Shown piece after piece: positions 1 through 8,861 of a stretch of 64,000 nt of DNA (position 1 is the first letter of the stretch; each line of letters opens with the position of its first letter). The notes below the pieces were generated by a model. That model saw only the letters and a program-made list of their open reading frames with translations, was not told the origin of the DNA and searched no databases. The position numbers and the translations under genes were made by a program. Source of the DNA: Tolumonas auensis DSM 9187 (GTDB lineage Bacteria > Pseudomonadota > Gammaproteobacteria > Enterobacterales > Aeromonadaceae); contig NC_012691.1 in NCBI RefSeq assembly GCF_000023065.1, positions 3,257,501-3,321,500 on the forward strand. Reading direction: 5' to 3'.

Positions 1-1
1 A

Positions 2-244
2 GCAATCCGTAAGTTATTCGCGGAATATGGCCTGGTGCTGTCAGTGCGGTTGGTCAAGGATCGGGATACAGGAAAACGTCGCGGGTATGGTTTTGTCGAG
101 ATGCCAGCTGATGCTGCAGATGCCGCTATAGCTGCACTGAATGAAACGGAATACCTGCAACGTACTTTGAAAGTACGTGAAGCGAATGAAAAGAAAGAAT
201 TGCTGAAATCAGAAGACGATAGTTCGGACTCAGCAGAACTCTAA
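2..244 (+). CDS. RRM-type RNA-binding protein (5' end cut off)
   Basis: The reading frame is open from the left edge, so the start and first beta strand of the domain lie outside the window. What remains is one RNA recognition motif: the first helix (AIRKLFAEYG), the second strand, and a clear RNP1 motif (RGYGFVEM) that normally stacks on single-stranded RNA. An acidic tail ending SEDDSSDSAEL follows. Small single-RRM proteins of this type occur in many gammaproteobacteria and are often linked to cold adaptation or RNA binding; the role here is inferred from the family only. A terminator-like hairpin starts 19 bases after the stop. The 3' end overlaps the convergent murI gene by 15 bases. Confidence 0.85.
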   Translation, partial: AIRKLFAEYGLVLSVRLVKDRDTGKRRGYGFVEMPADAADAAIAALNETEYLQRTLKVREANEKKELLKSEDDSSDSAEL

Positions 245-1018
245 TAGCTGTAAAGAGTGGAAGCCGTATTCGACAAGAATGCGGCTTTTTTTATGCGCGT
301 CCGGATCCAGCAACGTGCAGAACGCCTGACCAGCGGTATCGGTCACGTCTGATGCGATTTTACCTTGTAATAAAGCCGCGACACGTTTCGCGATAGCGGC
401 ACCGGAATCCACCAGTTGAATACCCGGCATGATGCGGCAGATCTCTTCTTTTAACAGAGGGAAATGTGTACATCCCAGAACCAGCGTATCCGGCGGCATT
501 GCGTGAGTCAGCAGCGGCTGCAGCGCCAGATGAATTGCCTGTTCATCCACATCATAACCAGCCATTTTTCTTTCCGCCTGTACGACTAACTCGGTAACAC
601 CTAATTTCAGCACCTGGCAGTGGGTGGCAAATTGCGCGATGAGCTGCGATGTATAAGGACGCTGAACTGTCGCCGGAGTCGCTAATAAGCCGATACTGCC
701 ATTCCGGGTCAGCGCTGCGGCAGGCTTGATCGCCGGAACAACACCTACGACAGGAATCGCGAGCCGTTCACGCAATGCAGGTAAAACAATAGTGCTGGCC
801 GTATTACAGGCAATGACGACCAAGTCGATTTGTCGTTCTGAAACCAGATGTTCAATCAGCAGACAACAGCGGGCGGTAATTATATGTTCCGGTTGTTCAC
901 CGTAGGGAAAGAAGGCGTTATCAAAGACATAATCATAACGGTGTCCGGGCAAACGACGGCGGACTTCCTGGTAAATGGACAGTCCACCCATACCTGAATC
1001 AAAAAGCAGTATGTTCAC
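230..1018 (-). CDS. murI: Glutamate racemase
   Basis: MurI interconverts L- and D-glutamate in the cytoplasm and supplies D-glutamate for peptidoglycan. The family motifs are present: FDSGMGG near the N-terminus, ACNTAS with the first catalytic cysteine (about C71), and LGCTHFPLL with the second (about C183). I chose the GTG at 1018 because it is preceded by AGGGTGAG and places the first strand at the very N-terminus, giving 262 residues, the usual length. The frame is open further upstream to 1078, and an ATG at 1054 preceded by GGAAGGGAG is a serious alternative adding 12 residues. The gene lies downstream of srkA on the same strand, and its 3' end carries the terminator of the convergent RRM gene. 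Confidence 0.95.
   Translation of the reverse strand: MNILLFDSGMGGLSIYQEVRRRLPGHRYDYVFDNAFFPYGEQPEHIITARCCLLIEHLVSERQIDLVVIACNTASTIVLPALRERLAIPVVGVVPAIKPAAALTRNGSIGLLATPATVQRPYTSQLIAQFATHCQVLKLGVTELVVQAERKMAGYDVDEQAIHLALQPLLTHAMPPDTLVLGCTHFPLLKEEICRIMPGIQLVDSGAAIAKRVAALLQGKIASDVTDTAGQAFCTLLDPDAHKKSRILVEYGFHSLQLLEFC
263..292 (+). terminator. Rho-independent terminator of the RRM gene
   Basis: A 9-bp stem (GCCGTATTC with GAATGCGGC, one G-U pair) and a 5-base loop are followed by a run of seven T. It lies inside the 3' coding part of the convergent murI gene. Confidence 0.8.
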
Positions 1019-1092
1019 GTTGATTCTCACCCTGATAACGACGGGCAGGATCATACTCCCTTCCACCGCGAACGTCATCGGGGCAATAACGG

Positions 1093-2073
1093 CTAACAGT
1101 TATAGCTGGTAACCGGGACTGGCCGATCCAGTAATTTCGCTTGTTCAGTCAGTGCGCGGAATTGGTTATGCCAGTAATCACTGTGGTTAAACCACGGAAA
1201 TGCCTGTGGGAATGCCGGGTCTTGCCAACGCCGGTGCAACCAGACCAGATAATTCAGCATCCGCAGGGTACGCAGCGGTTCGATAAAACTCAGCTGACGC
1301 TCATCAAATTCACAGAATTCTTCGTAGCCATCCAGAATGGTATAAATCTGCTGACGTTGTTCACGGGCATCGCCGGAAAGTAACATCCAGATATCCTGTA
1401 TGGCGGGTCCCATGACACAGTCATCCAGATCCAGCAGCACGGGTGCATCGCGCCAGAGAATATTACCGGCATGACAATCACCATGCAGAGCCAGTTGCGG
1501 GACTGAAAACAGCTCATGTTCCTGTAATTGCAGTTGCAGCCGGGCAAGCAGTTCTTCCCATGGTAATTTTGTTTTTCCCCACGGCTTATATTGCAGCAGG
1601 TAGCTCACCGACGTAGTCAGACGATTAACTACGTCAAATGCCGGACGATGTTGCAGAACATAACCGGTGACGCTGGCATGCCAGCGCCCTAATGCCTGAC
1701 CGACGGCTTCTAATTGCATCAAATTATCCAGCTCTACGGCCCGTCCGGCACGGTAAGGCCAGATTGCATAATAGAAGCCATCAATATAGTGCAGTGAATC
1801 GCTCTGAAACGATAATGGCGCGATGAGCGGTACATCATTGGCAACAAGATGCTGCGTCAGATGATGCTCTTCCTGCAGCTGTTGCTGGTTCCAGCGTTCC
1901 GGACGGTAAAATTTCACCACATACCGCTCACGATCTTCGGCCTGAAACAGATAGACGCGGTTTTCGTAACTGTTAAGGGGTGTTAATCCGGATTCGGGGT
2001 ATAAACCTTGTGCCGCCAGAGCTGACAGGATCAACTCTGGGGTTAACGACTGGAACTGAAAGGATGATTGCAT
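1093..2073 (-). CDS. srkA: Stress response kinase A (YihE family)
   Basis: This 326-residue protein is an aminoglycoside-phosphotransferase-fold Ser/Thr kinase close to E. coli SrkA/YihE (328 residues), which is known from E. coli to counter death under stress and to be Cpx-linked. Visible family features are the opening GLTPLNSYENRVYLF, the VVKFYRPERW lysine strand, the catalytic loop HGDCHAGNILW near residue 200 and the metal-binding DLDD that follows. The ATG at 2073 fits an upstream AAGG and lies 7 bases after the yihD stop; a longer frame from 2103 would overlap yihD. In E. coli the order is yihD-srkA-dsbA; here yihD-srkA is kept but dsbA is about 52 kb away. Confidence 0.95.
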   Translation of the reverse strand: MQSSFQFQSLTPELILSALAAQGLYPESGLTPLNSYENRVYLFQAEDRERYVVKFYRPERWNQQQLQEEHHLTQHLVANDVPLIAPLSFQSDSLHYIDGFYYAIWPYRAGRAVELDNLMQLEAVGQALGRWHASVTGYVLQHRPAFDVVNRLTTSVSYLLQYKPWGKTKLPWEELLARLQLQLQEHELFSVPQLALHGDCHAGNILWRDAPVLLDLDDCVMGPAIQDIWMLLSGDAREQRQQIYTILDGYEEFCEFDERQLSFIEPLRTLRMLNYLVWLHRRWQDPAFPQAFPWFNHSDYWHNQFRALTEQAKLLDRPVPVTSYNC

Positions 2074-2080
2074 GTAAACC

Positions 2081-2347
2081 TTATTTGATAATGCCGCGGG
2101 CACGCAGGAGTGCTTCTTTAAAATCAGGCACCACGTCTTTAGCCAGACCCGGGATCATTTCGCTTTCGCCGCGGCTGCGCATTTTCAACTGATAGATCAG
2201 CGTGTCATCACTGATAGATTGCAGGGGTTCGGCATAACCGGCTTCGGTGGCAATTTTCTGCAGAAATTGCAGCAGATTCAGATCCTGCTCTTTCAGCCAT
2301 TCGTCCTGTAGTAATTCCAGCAGTTCTTCAATGCGGTGACATTGCAT
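2081..2347 (-). CDS. yihD: YihD family protein (DUF1040)
   Basis: This 88-residue acidic cytoplasmic protein closely matches E. coli YihD over its whole length, including NLLQFLQK, a central DDTLIYQLKMR segment and the ending ALLRARGIIK. Its biochemical role is not established in the family. The ATG at 2347 has AGGAGA at a good distance; the in-frame ATG at 2353 would sit almost on top of that ribosome site, so the inner start is preferred. It is followed 7 bases later by srkA, with which it very likely forms an operon. Confidence 0.9.
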   Translation of the reverse strand: MQCHRIEELLELLQDEWLKEQDLNLLQFLQKIATEAGYAEPLQSISDDTLIYQLKMRSRGESEMIPGLAKDVVPDFKEALLRARGIIK

Positions 2348-2397
2348 GGTCATTCTCCTGATGCAGAAAAGTAGTATTCATGAGCTATGTTTCTAGC

Positions 2398-3429
2398 TTA
2401 CCAACAACTCACGGTCCGGTATAGCTGCCGGTAACAACGCCGCTGGCAACCAAGCCCCCGCGCCCACCAGGCAAATAATAACCGCAGGCCGTGGTCATAA
2501 CGACCGGTTAAGCGGCAACCGAGAATGACCCGACGCACATCTTTACGGGTAATTTTGACATTACTGCCATTAATATAGTCGTCAGAACGCTGAATTTTCT
2601 GCAACGTCAGCACGGCCATTCCCAGTGCCCACAGACAGAACTGGCGCAGGCCCTGCTCTTCTGCCGGCAATGCCAGTGTGTAATCCAATGCATCACGCAG
2701 ATGGCCATTGGCAATGGCGACTAATTCTTTTCTGCTGGCAGTCAGCGTTTGCTTGTCTGTCGGCGGCCAGACAATTCCTTGTCTGATTAATGTCTGCGGC
2801 CACCAGCAGACACCGCGCCGGGCATCATCCCAGACATCTTTCAATATATTGGTCAGTTGTAAACCAAGCCCGAAGGATACAGATAACGCACGCAATTCTT
2901 CTTTGTTGGCCGACAAAGCAGGACGGTAAGCAATAAACAGCGCCGTCAGCATTTCACCGACTACACCAGCCACGGCATAACAATAGTGATCCAGCGCGGT
3001 TTGATCTTCCAGCCCCTGCGGAGAGGCCAGATACTGATAACGGGCCATGCCCCGGCTCATGATCTGGACACCACGCAGTAATATCTGCTGCACGTCATCC
3101 GGAAATTGCTGGTAATGCGCAATGACACTGACTGTCTGGGTAATCAGTTCCTGCTCAGCAAGCGATGTGCCGGAAGAAAGACGTGGCGACAGCTGTTCAT
3201 GCAACTGATTAGCAGGTTGTGTTCCGGACAGCACATCCAGAAACAGCTGAATAAAACTGGCTTTTTCTTCACAGGAAAGTGCCGGTTCGTCCTCGATGGT
3301 ATCCGCGATGCGGCATAACAGGTAGGCGTTCCCGACCCAGTCCGCCAGCGGGGCCGGCAACTGTGGAATAGTCAGTGCAAAGGTACGTGAAACTTTAGCC
3401 AGTAATTCGGCTTGCAGAGGTTCAGTCAT
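2398..3429 (-). CDS. Squalene/phytoene synthase family protein
   Basis: This 343-residue protein belongs to the head-to-head prenyl synthase family that joins two farnesyl (or geranylgeranyl) diphosphates. It shows both aspartate-rich metal-diphosphate motifs: DTIED (residues 43-47) and a variant of the second, LTNILKDVWDD near residue 200. The start SRTFALTIPQLP and the later CYAVAGVVGEMLTALF and RRGVCWWP segments are more like squalene synthase than CrtB-type phytoene synthase. I cannot tell the substrate from sequence alone. No squalene-hopene cyclase, HpnC/D/E partner or carotenoid gene is in the window, so the pathway is unclear. It is divergent from ubiD. Confidence 0.8.
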   Translation of the reverse strand: MTEPLQAELLAKVSRTFALTIPQLPAPLADWVGNAYLLCRIADTIEDEPALSCEEKASFIQLFLDVLSGTQPANQLHEQLSPRLSSGTSLAEQELITQTVSVIAHYQQFPDDVQQILLRGVQIMSRGMARYQYLASPQGLEDQTALDHYCYAVAGVVGEMLTALFIAYRPALSANKEELRALSVSFGLGLQLTNILKDVWDDARRGVCWWPQTLIRQGIVWPPTDKQTLTASRKELVAIANGHLRDALDYTLALPAEEQGLRQFCLWALGMAVLTLQKIQRSDDYINGSNVKITRKDVRRVILGCRLTGRYDHGLRLLFAWWARGLGCQRRCYRQLYRTVSCW

Positions 3430-3550
3430 CAGATCAATTCATGAGTTTTGCCGGCAAGCTGAAGTTTATCATCGATCCGGGTTGTCCGCAGCAAGCCAAA
3501 CCGGCTAACTGTTCGTATAATCAAAACAGTTTTATTGACCGGTAACCCTT

Positions 3551-5020
3551 ATGAAATACCGTGACTTACGTGATTTTATTCAATTGCTGGAGCAGCGTGG
3601 CCAGCTGAAGCGCATCAAACAGGAAATCGATCCTTATCTGGAAATGACGGAAATTGCCGACCGCACTTTGCGGGCACAGGGTCCGGCGCTGTTGTTTGAG
3701 AATCCGAAGGGTTCCCGCTATCCCGTGCTGGCAAACCTGTTCGGCACGCCACAACGGGTAGCCTGGGGCATGGGACAGGAGGATGTCAGCGCCCTGCGTG
3801 ATGTCGGCGAATGGATGGCGATGCTGAAAGAACCGGAACCGCCGAAAGGATTGCGCGATCTGTTTGATAAACTGCCGCTGTTCAAGCAGATCCTGAATAT
3901 GCCGGTGAAGCGGCTGAGCAAAGCACCGTGTCAGGACATTATTCTGACGGGTGACGACGTGGATCTGAATCAGCTGCCGGTCCAGCACTGCTGGCCGGGC
4001 GATGTGGCGCCCTTAGTCACCTGGGGTCTGACCATCACGAAAGGACCGTATAAAAAGCGGCAGAATCTCGGCATCTACCGGCAGCAACTGCTGGCAAAAA
4101 ACAAGCTAATCATGCGCTGGCTGGATCATCGTGGCGGCGCTATCGATTTTCGTGAGTGGCAGGAAGCACATCCCGGTGAGCCATTTCCGGTCGTCGTGGC
4201 TATTGGTGCAGATCCGGCAACCATTTTAGGTGCGGTGACACCGGTGCCGGATACATTATCGGAATATGCATTTGCCGGATTATTACGTCAGAGCCGGACC
4301 GAAGTCGTCAAAGCCCTGAGTTGTGATCTCGATGTACCGGCCAGTGCCGAGATCGTACTGGAAGGTTATCTGATGCCGGGGGAAACCGCGCCGGAAGGGC
4401 CATATGGTGATCACACAGGTTATTACAATGAAGTGGATGATTTTTCGGTGTTTACCATCACCCACATGACGATGCGGAAAGATGCGATTTATCACAGCAC
4501 CTATACCGGACGTCCGCCGGATGAGCCAGCCATGCTGGGTGTGGCACTGAATGAGGTCTTTGTGCCACTGGTACGCAAACAATTCCCGGAAATTGTCGAT
4601 TTTTATCTGCCACCGGAAGGCTGCTCTTACCGCATGGCGGTGGTCACGATTAAAAAGCGTTATCCCGGCCATGCCAAGCGGGTCATGATGGGCGTATGGA
4701 GTTTCCTGCGCCAGTTTATGTATACCAAGTTTGTGATTGTTTGTGATGAAGATGTTAACGCGCGGGATTGGAATGACGTAATATGGGCTATCACTACACG
4801 CATGGATCCGGCCAGAGATACTACGCTTATAGAGCATACACCGATTGATTATCTGGACTTTGCTTCACCGGTTGCAGGTTTAGGTTCGAAGATGGGACTG
4901 GATGCAACCAATAAGTGGCCGGGAGAAACGCAGCGCGAATGGGGTACTCCCATTCATATGGATGAGGCGGTCAAACGCCGTGTTGATGAACTCTGGGATT
5001 CGCTGGGTATTTTCGACTAA
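3551..5020 (+). CDS. ubiD: 4-hydroxy-3-polyprenylbenzoate decarboxylase
   Basis: UbiD removes the carboxyl group of 4-hydroxy-3-polyprenylbenzoate in ubiquinone synthesis and uses the prenylated FMN made by UbiX. The 489-residue protein matches E. coli UbiD almost end to end. Key family segments are visible: FENPKG (residues 50-54), QNLGIYRQQ (171-179, cofactor and metal site), [11 protein letters not shown] (282-292, with the conserved glutamate) and the C-terminal [23 protein letters not shown] box lies at 3516-3521, 30 bases upstream. fre follows 41 bases downstream, the same pairing as in E. coli. Confidence 0.97.
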   Translation: MKYRDLRDFIQLLEQRGQLKRIKQEIDPYLEMTEIADRTLRAQGPALLFENPKGSRYPVLANLFGTPQRVAWGMGQEDVSALRDVGEWMAMLKEPEPPKGLRDLFDKLPLFKQILNMPVKRLSKAPCQDIILTGDDVDLNQLPVQHCWPGDVAPLVTWGLTITKGPYKKRQNLGIYRQQLLAKNKLIMRWLDHRGGAIDFREWQEAHPGEPFPVVVAIGADPATILGAVTPVPDTLSEYAFAGLLRQSRTEVVKALSCDLDVPASAEIVLEGYLMPGETAPEGPYGDHTGYYNEVDDFSVFTITHMTMRKDAIYHSTYTGRPPDEPAMLGVALNEVFVPLVRKQFPEIVDFYLPPEGCSYRMAVVTIKKRYPGHAKRVMMGVWSFLRQFMYTKFVIVCDEDVNARDWNDVIWAITTRMDPARDTTLIEHTPIDYLDFASPVAGLGSKMGLDATNKWPGETQREWGTPIHMDEAVKRRVDELWDSLGIFD

Positions 5021-5061
5021 ATACCTGCGTATCCGAAAGAACCGTTATGACGAGGAATGTT

Positions 5062-5760
5062 ATGCTACGCACTGTCTGTCATCTGGAAACCCTGCATGAA
5101 TGCGCGGAACATATCTGGCATGTCCGTCTGATCCCGGAACAGCAGATTGCCTATAAACCAGGGCAATATCTGCAGGTGATCATGGGCGAGAAAGATAAAC
5201 GTTCATTTTCAATTGCCAGCTCGCCTACCCGGGGCAATGTGCTGGAACTGCAGATTGGCGCCACACCGGGGAACCCGTATCCGGGGCAGGTGCTGGAAGC
5301 ATTACGCACGAATGGCAAAATCGATATTGAAATGCCATTGGGTAATGCGTATCTGCGCGAACACAGTGACCGCCCGATCCTGCTGATTGCCGGCGGCACA
5401 GGTTACAGTTATGCCCGTTCAATTCTGCAGTATCTGGTCGATCATCAGATGCCCCGCCGTACTTATCTTTATTGGGGTGTGCGGAAAGCCGATCAGCTGT
5501 ATGAAGGGGAAGAAGTTTTAAACTGGGCGAGCGAATTTAAGAATCTGACTTTTGTGCCGGTTGTCCAGTTCCCGGATGATGACTGGCTGGGCCGTGCAGG
5601 ATTAGTGCATGAAGCGGTATTGAGCGACTTCCACTCTTTCAGCCAGTTTGATATCTATGTCGCTGGCCGCTTTGAAATGGCTGCGGTAGTGCGGGACGCT
5701 TTGCGTCATCGCGACGTGCAGGAAGAGCAGTTGTTCGGGGATGCGTTTAACTTCATTTAA
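5062..5760 (+). CDS. fre: NAD(P)H-flavin reductase
   Basis: Fre reduces free flavins with NAD(P)H in the cytoplasm. The 232-residue protein has the ferredoxin-reductase-like layout: a flavin-binding barrel with KRSFSIASSP near residues 50-60, and a nucleotide-binding half with LLIAGGTGYSYARSIL. It ends in the family signature LFGDAFNFI, as in E. coli Fre (233 residues). The ATG at 5062 is chosen because GAGGA precedes it; an in-frame ATG at 5047 lacks a ribosome site. The gene is probably cotranscribed with ubiD. Confidence 0.95.
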   Translation: MLRTVCHLETLHECAEHIWHVRLIPEQQIAYKPGQYLQVIMGEKDKRSFSIASSPTRGNVLELQIGATPGNPYPGQVLEALRTNGKIDIEMPLGNAYLREHSDRPILLIAGGTGYSYARSILQYLVDHQMPRRTYLYWGVRKADQLYEGEEVLNWASEFKNLTFVPVVQFPDDDWLGRAGLVHEAVLSDFHSFSQFDIYVAGRFEMAAVVRDALRHRDVQEEQLFGDAFNFI

Positions 5761-5767
5761 AATGACA

Positions 5768-5793
5768 GGCGGAGCTCAGTGCTGAGTTCCGCC
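5768..5793. terminator. Hairpin between fre and ubiK
   Basis: A 12-bp inverted repeat (GGCGGAGCTCAG with CTGAGTTCCGCC, one G-U pair) lies between the convergent ends of fre and ubiK. No T run follows on either side, so it could be a weak bidirectional terminator. Confidence 0.55.
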
Positions 5794-5818
5794 CGCTGAT
5801 TCTGTCCTGCTGCTGCGA

Positions 5819-6073
5819 TTAACCGCGTTCTGACAGCTGTTTTTCCAGCTGCTGCAGTTTATCTTCCAGTGCCTGCAATTTTTCACGGGTGCGCAGCAGT
5901 ACTTTGGTCTGCACATCAAACTCTTCGCGGCTCACCAGATCCAGTTTCATTAACTGTGCCTGAATCACCTGTTTGACTTTTTTGTCCACTTCTTCGCCCA
6001 CGCTTTTCAGCCCCGGCGGCAATGCGGCCTGAATAGTGCGCGCCATCTCTTCAATTTTGTTCGGATTGATCAT
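5819..6073 (-). CDS. ubiK: Ubiquinone biosynthesis accessory factor UbiK (YqiC)
   Basis: This 84-residue protein matches the UbiK/BMFP family: an N-terminal segment starting MINPNKIEEMA, then a C-terminal coiled coil (roughly residues 50-82) rich in leucine, glutamine and charged residues. In E. coli UbiK forms trimers, binds UbiJ and lipids, and is needed for efficient aerobic ubiquinone synthesis. The ATG has GAGGAG upstream. It lies convergent to ubiD-fre, so three quinone-related functions are neighbours here. Confidence 0.92.
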   Translation of the reverse strand: MINPNKIEEMARTIQAALPPGLKSVGEEVDKKVKQVIQAQLMKLDLVSREEFDVQTKVLLRTREKLQALEDKLQQLEKQLSERG

Positions 6074-6126
6074 GCTGTTCTCCTCTGCACAGGGCGATTT
6101 TGCCGCAGGACGCAGTAACTTACCAG

Positions 6127-7977
6127 CTACAGTTCAGCATGTTCACGGATGCATTCCAGAAATACCTCACCGAAGCGTTCTAACTTACGGTAACCCACGC
6201 CATTGATGGTCAGCATCTCGGATTCAGTGGTCGGTCTGAATTGAGCCAACTCCAGCAAAGTCGCATCGTTAAATACCACATACGGTGGAATGCCCTCTTC
6301 CTCGGCCAGCTGTTTCCGCAGTTTGCGTAATTCACGGAACAGCGCCGCATCTTCCCCTTGTGCCAGTTCCAGTTCGCGGCGGCGTAGCTTCTTCGCCGAT
6401 AACAACTCGGTACGGGGAACCGCAAGCTCTAAAGCCTGTTCACCACGCAAGATGGGGCGCGCCGCTTCCGTGAGTTGCAGCACCAGATGCCGGGTGATGT
6501 TCTGTACCAGCAACCCTTTATGGATCAGCTGACGCAGCACGGATACCCAGTATTCATGGGATTGTTCTTTCCCGATCCCATACGTAGAGAGTTTGTCGTG
6601 TCCCAGTTCGCGGATCCGCTGACTCTGTGCACCACGCAGTATTTCGATCACATGCCCCATGCCGTACCGCTGTCCGACCCGGTAAACACAGGACAGTGCT
6701 TTCTGCGCATCTTCGGTGCCGTCATAAGTTTTCGGTGGATCAAGACAGATATCGCAGTTGCCACAAGGTTCGGCATGGTATTCGCCAAAGTAGTTCAGCA
6801 ATACCTGACGCCGGCAGGTTTGTGCCTCGGCAAACGCAGACATCAGATTCAGCTTGAAGATTTCGACCTGCCGCTGTTCGGCATTCTCGTTTTTTTCCAG
6901 CAATCCTCTGACACGTTCAATATCTGCCGGATCAAACAGTAATAATGCTTCTGCCGGCAGACCATCACGACCGGCCCGACCGGTTTCCTGATAGTAGGAT
7001 TCGATATTTTTCGGGATATCGTAATGCACCACAAACCGCACGTTGGGTTTGTCGATCCCCATCCCAAAGGCCACGGTGGCGACCACAATATCCAGATCAT
7101 CGCGGATAAACGCATCCTGCACCCGGGCCCGTTCATCTGCCGGTAATCCGGCGTGATAACAGGCGGCGCGGTAATTGCGGACCTTCAGTATATCAGCCAC
7201 TTCCTCGGTACGTTTACGGCTGGTGCAATAGACGATACCGCACTGCCCGGCCTGTTTTTGTACGTAATGCAGTAACTGCTCGGAGGGTTTAAACTTTTCG
7301 ACCAGTGTGTAACGGATATTAGGCCGGTCGAAACTGGCCAGATGTACCAATGGTTCATGCAAACCTAAGCGGTTGAGAATATCCAGGCGGGTCGCATCAT
7401 CCGCCGTCGCCGTCAGCGCGGCGATGGGTACCTGCGGGAAGAGTTGTTTCAGTCTTCCCAATTCAGCATATTCCGGGCGGAAATCATGCCCCCACTGCGA
7501 GATACAGTGCGCTTCATCAATGGCAATCAGCGCCAGCGGGATATCCTGCAATCGCGCCAGAAAATCCGGCAGCAAGATACGCTCCGGCGCCACATACAGC
7601 AGTTTCAGATCGCCACGCCAGAGCTGACTGTAAACTTCCAGCAACTCGTCACGTGCCAGCCCGGAATGTAAACCAGCCGCGGCGACACCATTTGCCCGCA
7701 GCGCATCGACCTGATCTTTGATCAACGCAATCAGTGGCGAAACCACAATCGCCAGACCGGGGCGCACCAGGGCCGGAATTTGATAGCACAACGATTTTCC
7801 GCCACCGGTGGGCATGATCGCCAGCACATCGTGTCCGGAAACTAATTGCGCAATTACCGCATCTTGTCCCGGACGAAATGCCTGATAGCCGAAAACCTCC
7901 CGCAGCACGTCTAACGGCTGAGGATACGGATGTGACTGCACGGAGAAAGTATCCTGCATGGCGGAATCAGAAATCAT
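6127..7977 (-). CDS. recQ: ATP-dependent DNA helicase RecQ
   Basis: RecQ is a 3'-5' DNA helicase of recombination and fork repair. The 616-residue protein carries Walker A PTGGGKS (about residues 56-62), the DEAH box (154-157), QWGHDFRPEY, the ATVAFGMGIDKPNVR and QETGRAGRDG motifs, four zinc cysteines around residues 385-410 (CRRQ then CGNCDIC), a winged-helix RQC region and a C-terminal HRDC domain with INGVGYRKLERFGE. Length and order match E. coli RecQ (609 residues). The start at 7977 is uncertain: an inner ATG at 7959 would drop six residues and neither has a strong ribosome site. Confidence 0.97.
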   Translation of the reverse strand: MISDSAMQDTFSVQSHPYPQPLDVLREVFGYQAFRPGQDAVIAQLVSGHDVLAIMPTGGGKSLCYQIPALVRPGLAIVVSPLIALIKDQVDALRANGVAAAGLHSGLARDELLEVYSQLWRGDLKLLYVAPERILLPDFLARLQDIPLALIAIDEAHCISQWGHDFRPEYAELGRLKQLFPQVPIAALTATADDATRLDILNRLGLHEPLVHLASFDRPNIRYTLVEKFKPSEQLLHYVQKQAGQCGIVYCTSRKRTEEVADILKVRNYRAACYHAGLPADERARVQDAFIRDDLDIVVATVAFGMGIDKPNVRFVVHYDIPKNIESYYQETGRAGRDGLPAEALLLFDPADIERVRGLLEKNENAEQRQVEIFKLNLMSAFAEAQTCRRQVLLNYFGEYHAEPCGNCDICLDPPKTYDGTEDAQKALSCVYRVGQRYGMGHVIEILRGAQSQRIRELGHDKLSTYGIGKEQSHEYWVSVLRQLIHKGLLVQNITRHLVLQLTEAARPILRGEQALELAVPRTELLSAKKLRRRELELAQGEDAALFRELRKLRKQLAEEEGIPPYVVFNDATLLELAQFRPTTESEMLTINGVGYRKLERFGEVFLECIREHAEL

Positions 7978-8204
7978 ACTGACATTCTAATTAACAACGG
8001 CGCTCAGTGATACAGGCAGGTGAGCCGGAACCTAAAATCAAGCCGTTATCTTGCATATAATTTCCGAACAAAAATCGCTCACTTCTTATACTTATTTGTA
8101 ACTATACGTAACAGTTTTATTTCGAATAGAATTGATATGCGTCAATTTCTGCTCCGGCATTGATAGCTATTGCGTTCCATACTATGAGCAGGGAGGAGTG
8201 AGCT

Positions 8205-8738
8205 ATGGGCCAGAAAGCACAAATCCGCAGTGATGAGTTGCTGCGTCAGTTAGAACACTTGCGGCATACCGCGCAAGATCCAAGCCTTTTGCTCTGGTTG
8301 CAACGGGAGCTGGAAGGTTATGACGTAAATGATGAACTGCCGTGGTATCGCATCATGGAATGCCGCCAACGTGGTTTATTCATGCAGCATGGCACTGCAC
8401 ATCAGCATACCTGTCAGATCAATGAGAAATGCCTGTGTCAGCGAGATATGGAGCAGGTACGCTTTTTACTGGTTCGTGGACCGCTCGCCAGCTATCTGGA
8501 TTGCCATACTTCCACGCTGGAACGCTGGCCGGATACGCTGTTACTGGAATACAGTAAGCATCTGATCCCGGAACATGTTTGTTTATATGCCTGGAAAGAG
8601 CCGATTGACTCGGTACGGGAGCATCTGTTGCTGGGTATCAGCAGCTTACTGAAACAGTATGTTCCATCGATGCATCGTGAGATGGAAAATCCAAACCGGA
8701 CCCTGCGTTCGATACAACATCGCCACTGGTCGGTTTGA
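8205..8738 (+). CDS. AbiTii-domain-like protein, function unknown
   Basis: The 177-residue protein has no signal peptide or membrane segment. Its N-terminus (about residues 9-50: DELLRQLEHLRHTAQD, then LLLWLQRELEGY, then NDELPWYRI) resembles the AbiTii domain found at the N-terminus of some phage-abortive-infection proteins, where a helix ending WxxxELxGY precedes ELPxYR. The remaining 130 residues are not recognised and contain several cysteines and histidines (for example CQINEKCLCQ near residue 72). A strong ribosome site (GGGAGGAG) precedes the ATG. The gene stands alone between divergent recQ and rarD. The domain link is by eye and the defence role is only a hypothesis. Confidence 0.55.
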   Translation: MGQKAQIRSDELLRQLEHLRHTAQDPSLLLWLQRELEGYDVNDELPWYRIMECRQRGLFMQHGTAHQHTCQINEKCLCQRDMEQVRFLLVRGPLASYLDCHTSTLERWPDTLLLEYSKHLIPEHVCLYAWKEPIDSVREHLLLGISSLLKQYVPSMHREMENPNRTLRSIQHRHWSV

Positions 8739-8861
8739 TTTTTCTTCACCTGAAATCTGACAACAAATAATTACTTAACTGCTGAATTGCAGTGGCCAGT
8801 TCCATGATATACCTGCCTGTGGTATATGCTTGACTCTCATCTTCTTTTTCCGTCATTTGCT

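Noticed and set aside
2398-3429. A hopanoid or carotenoid gene cluster
   Set aside because: Only the synthase is present; no cyclase, desaturase or Hpn partner is in the window.
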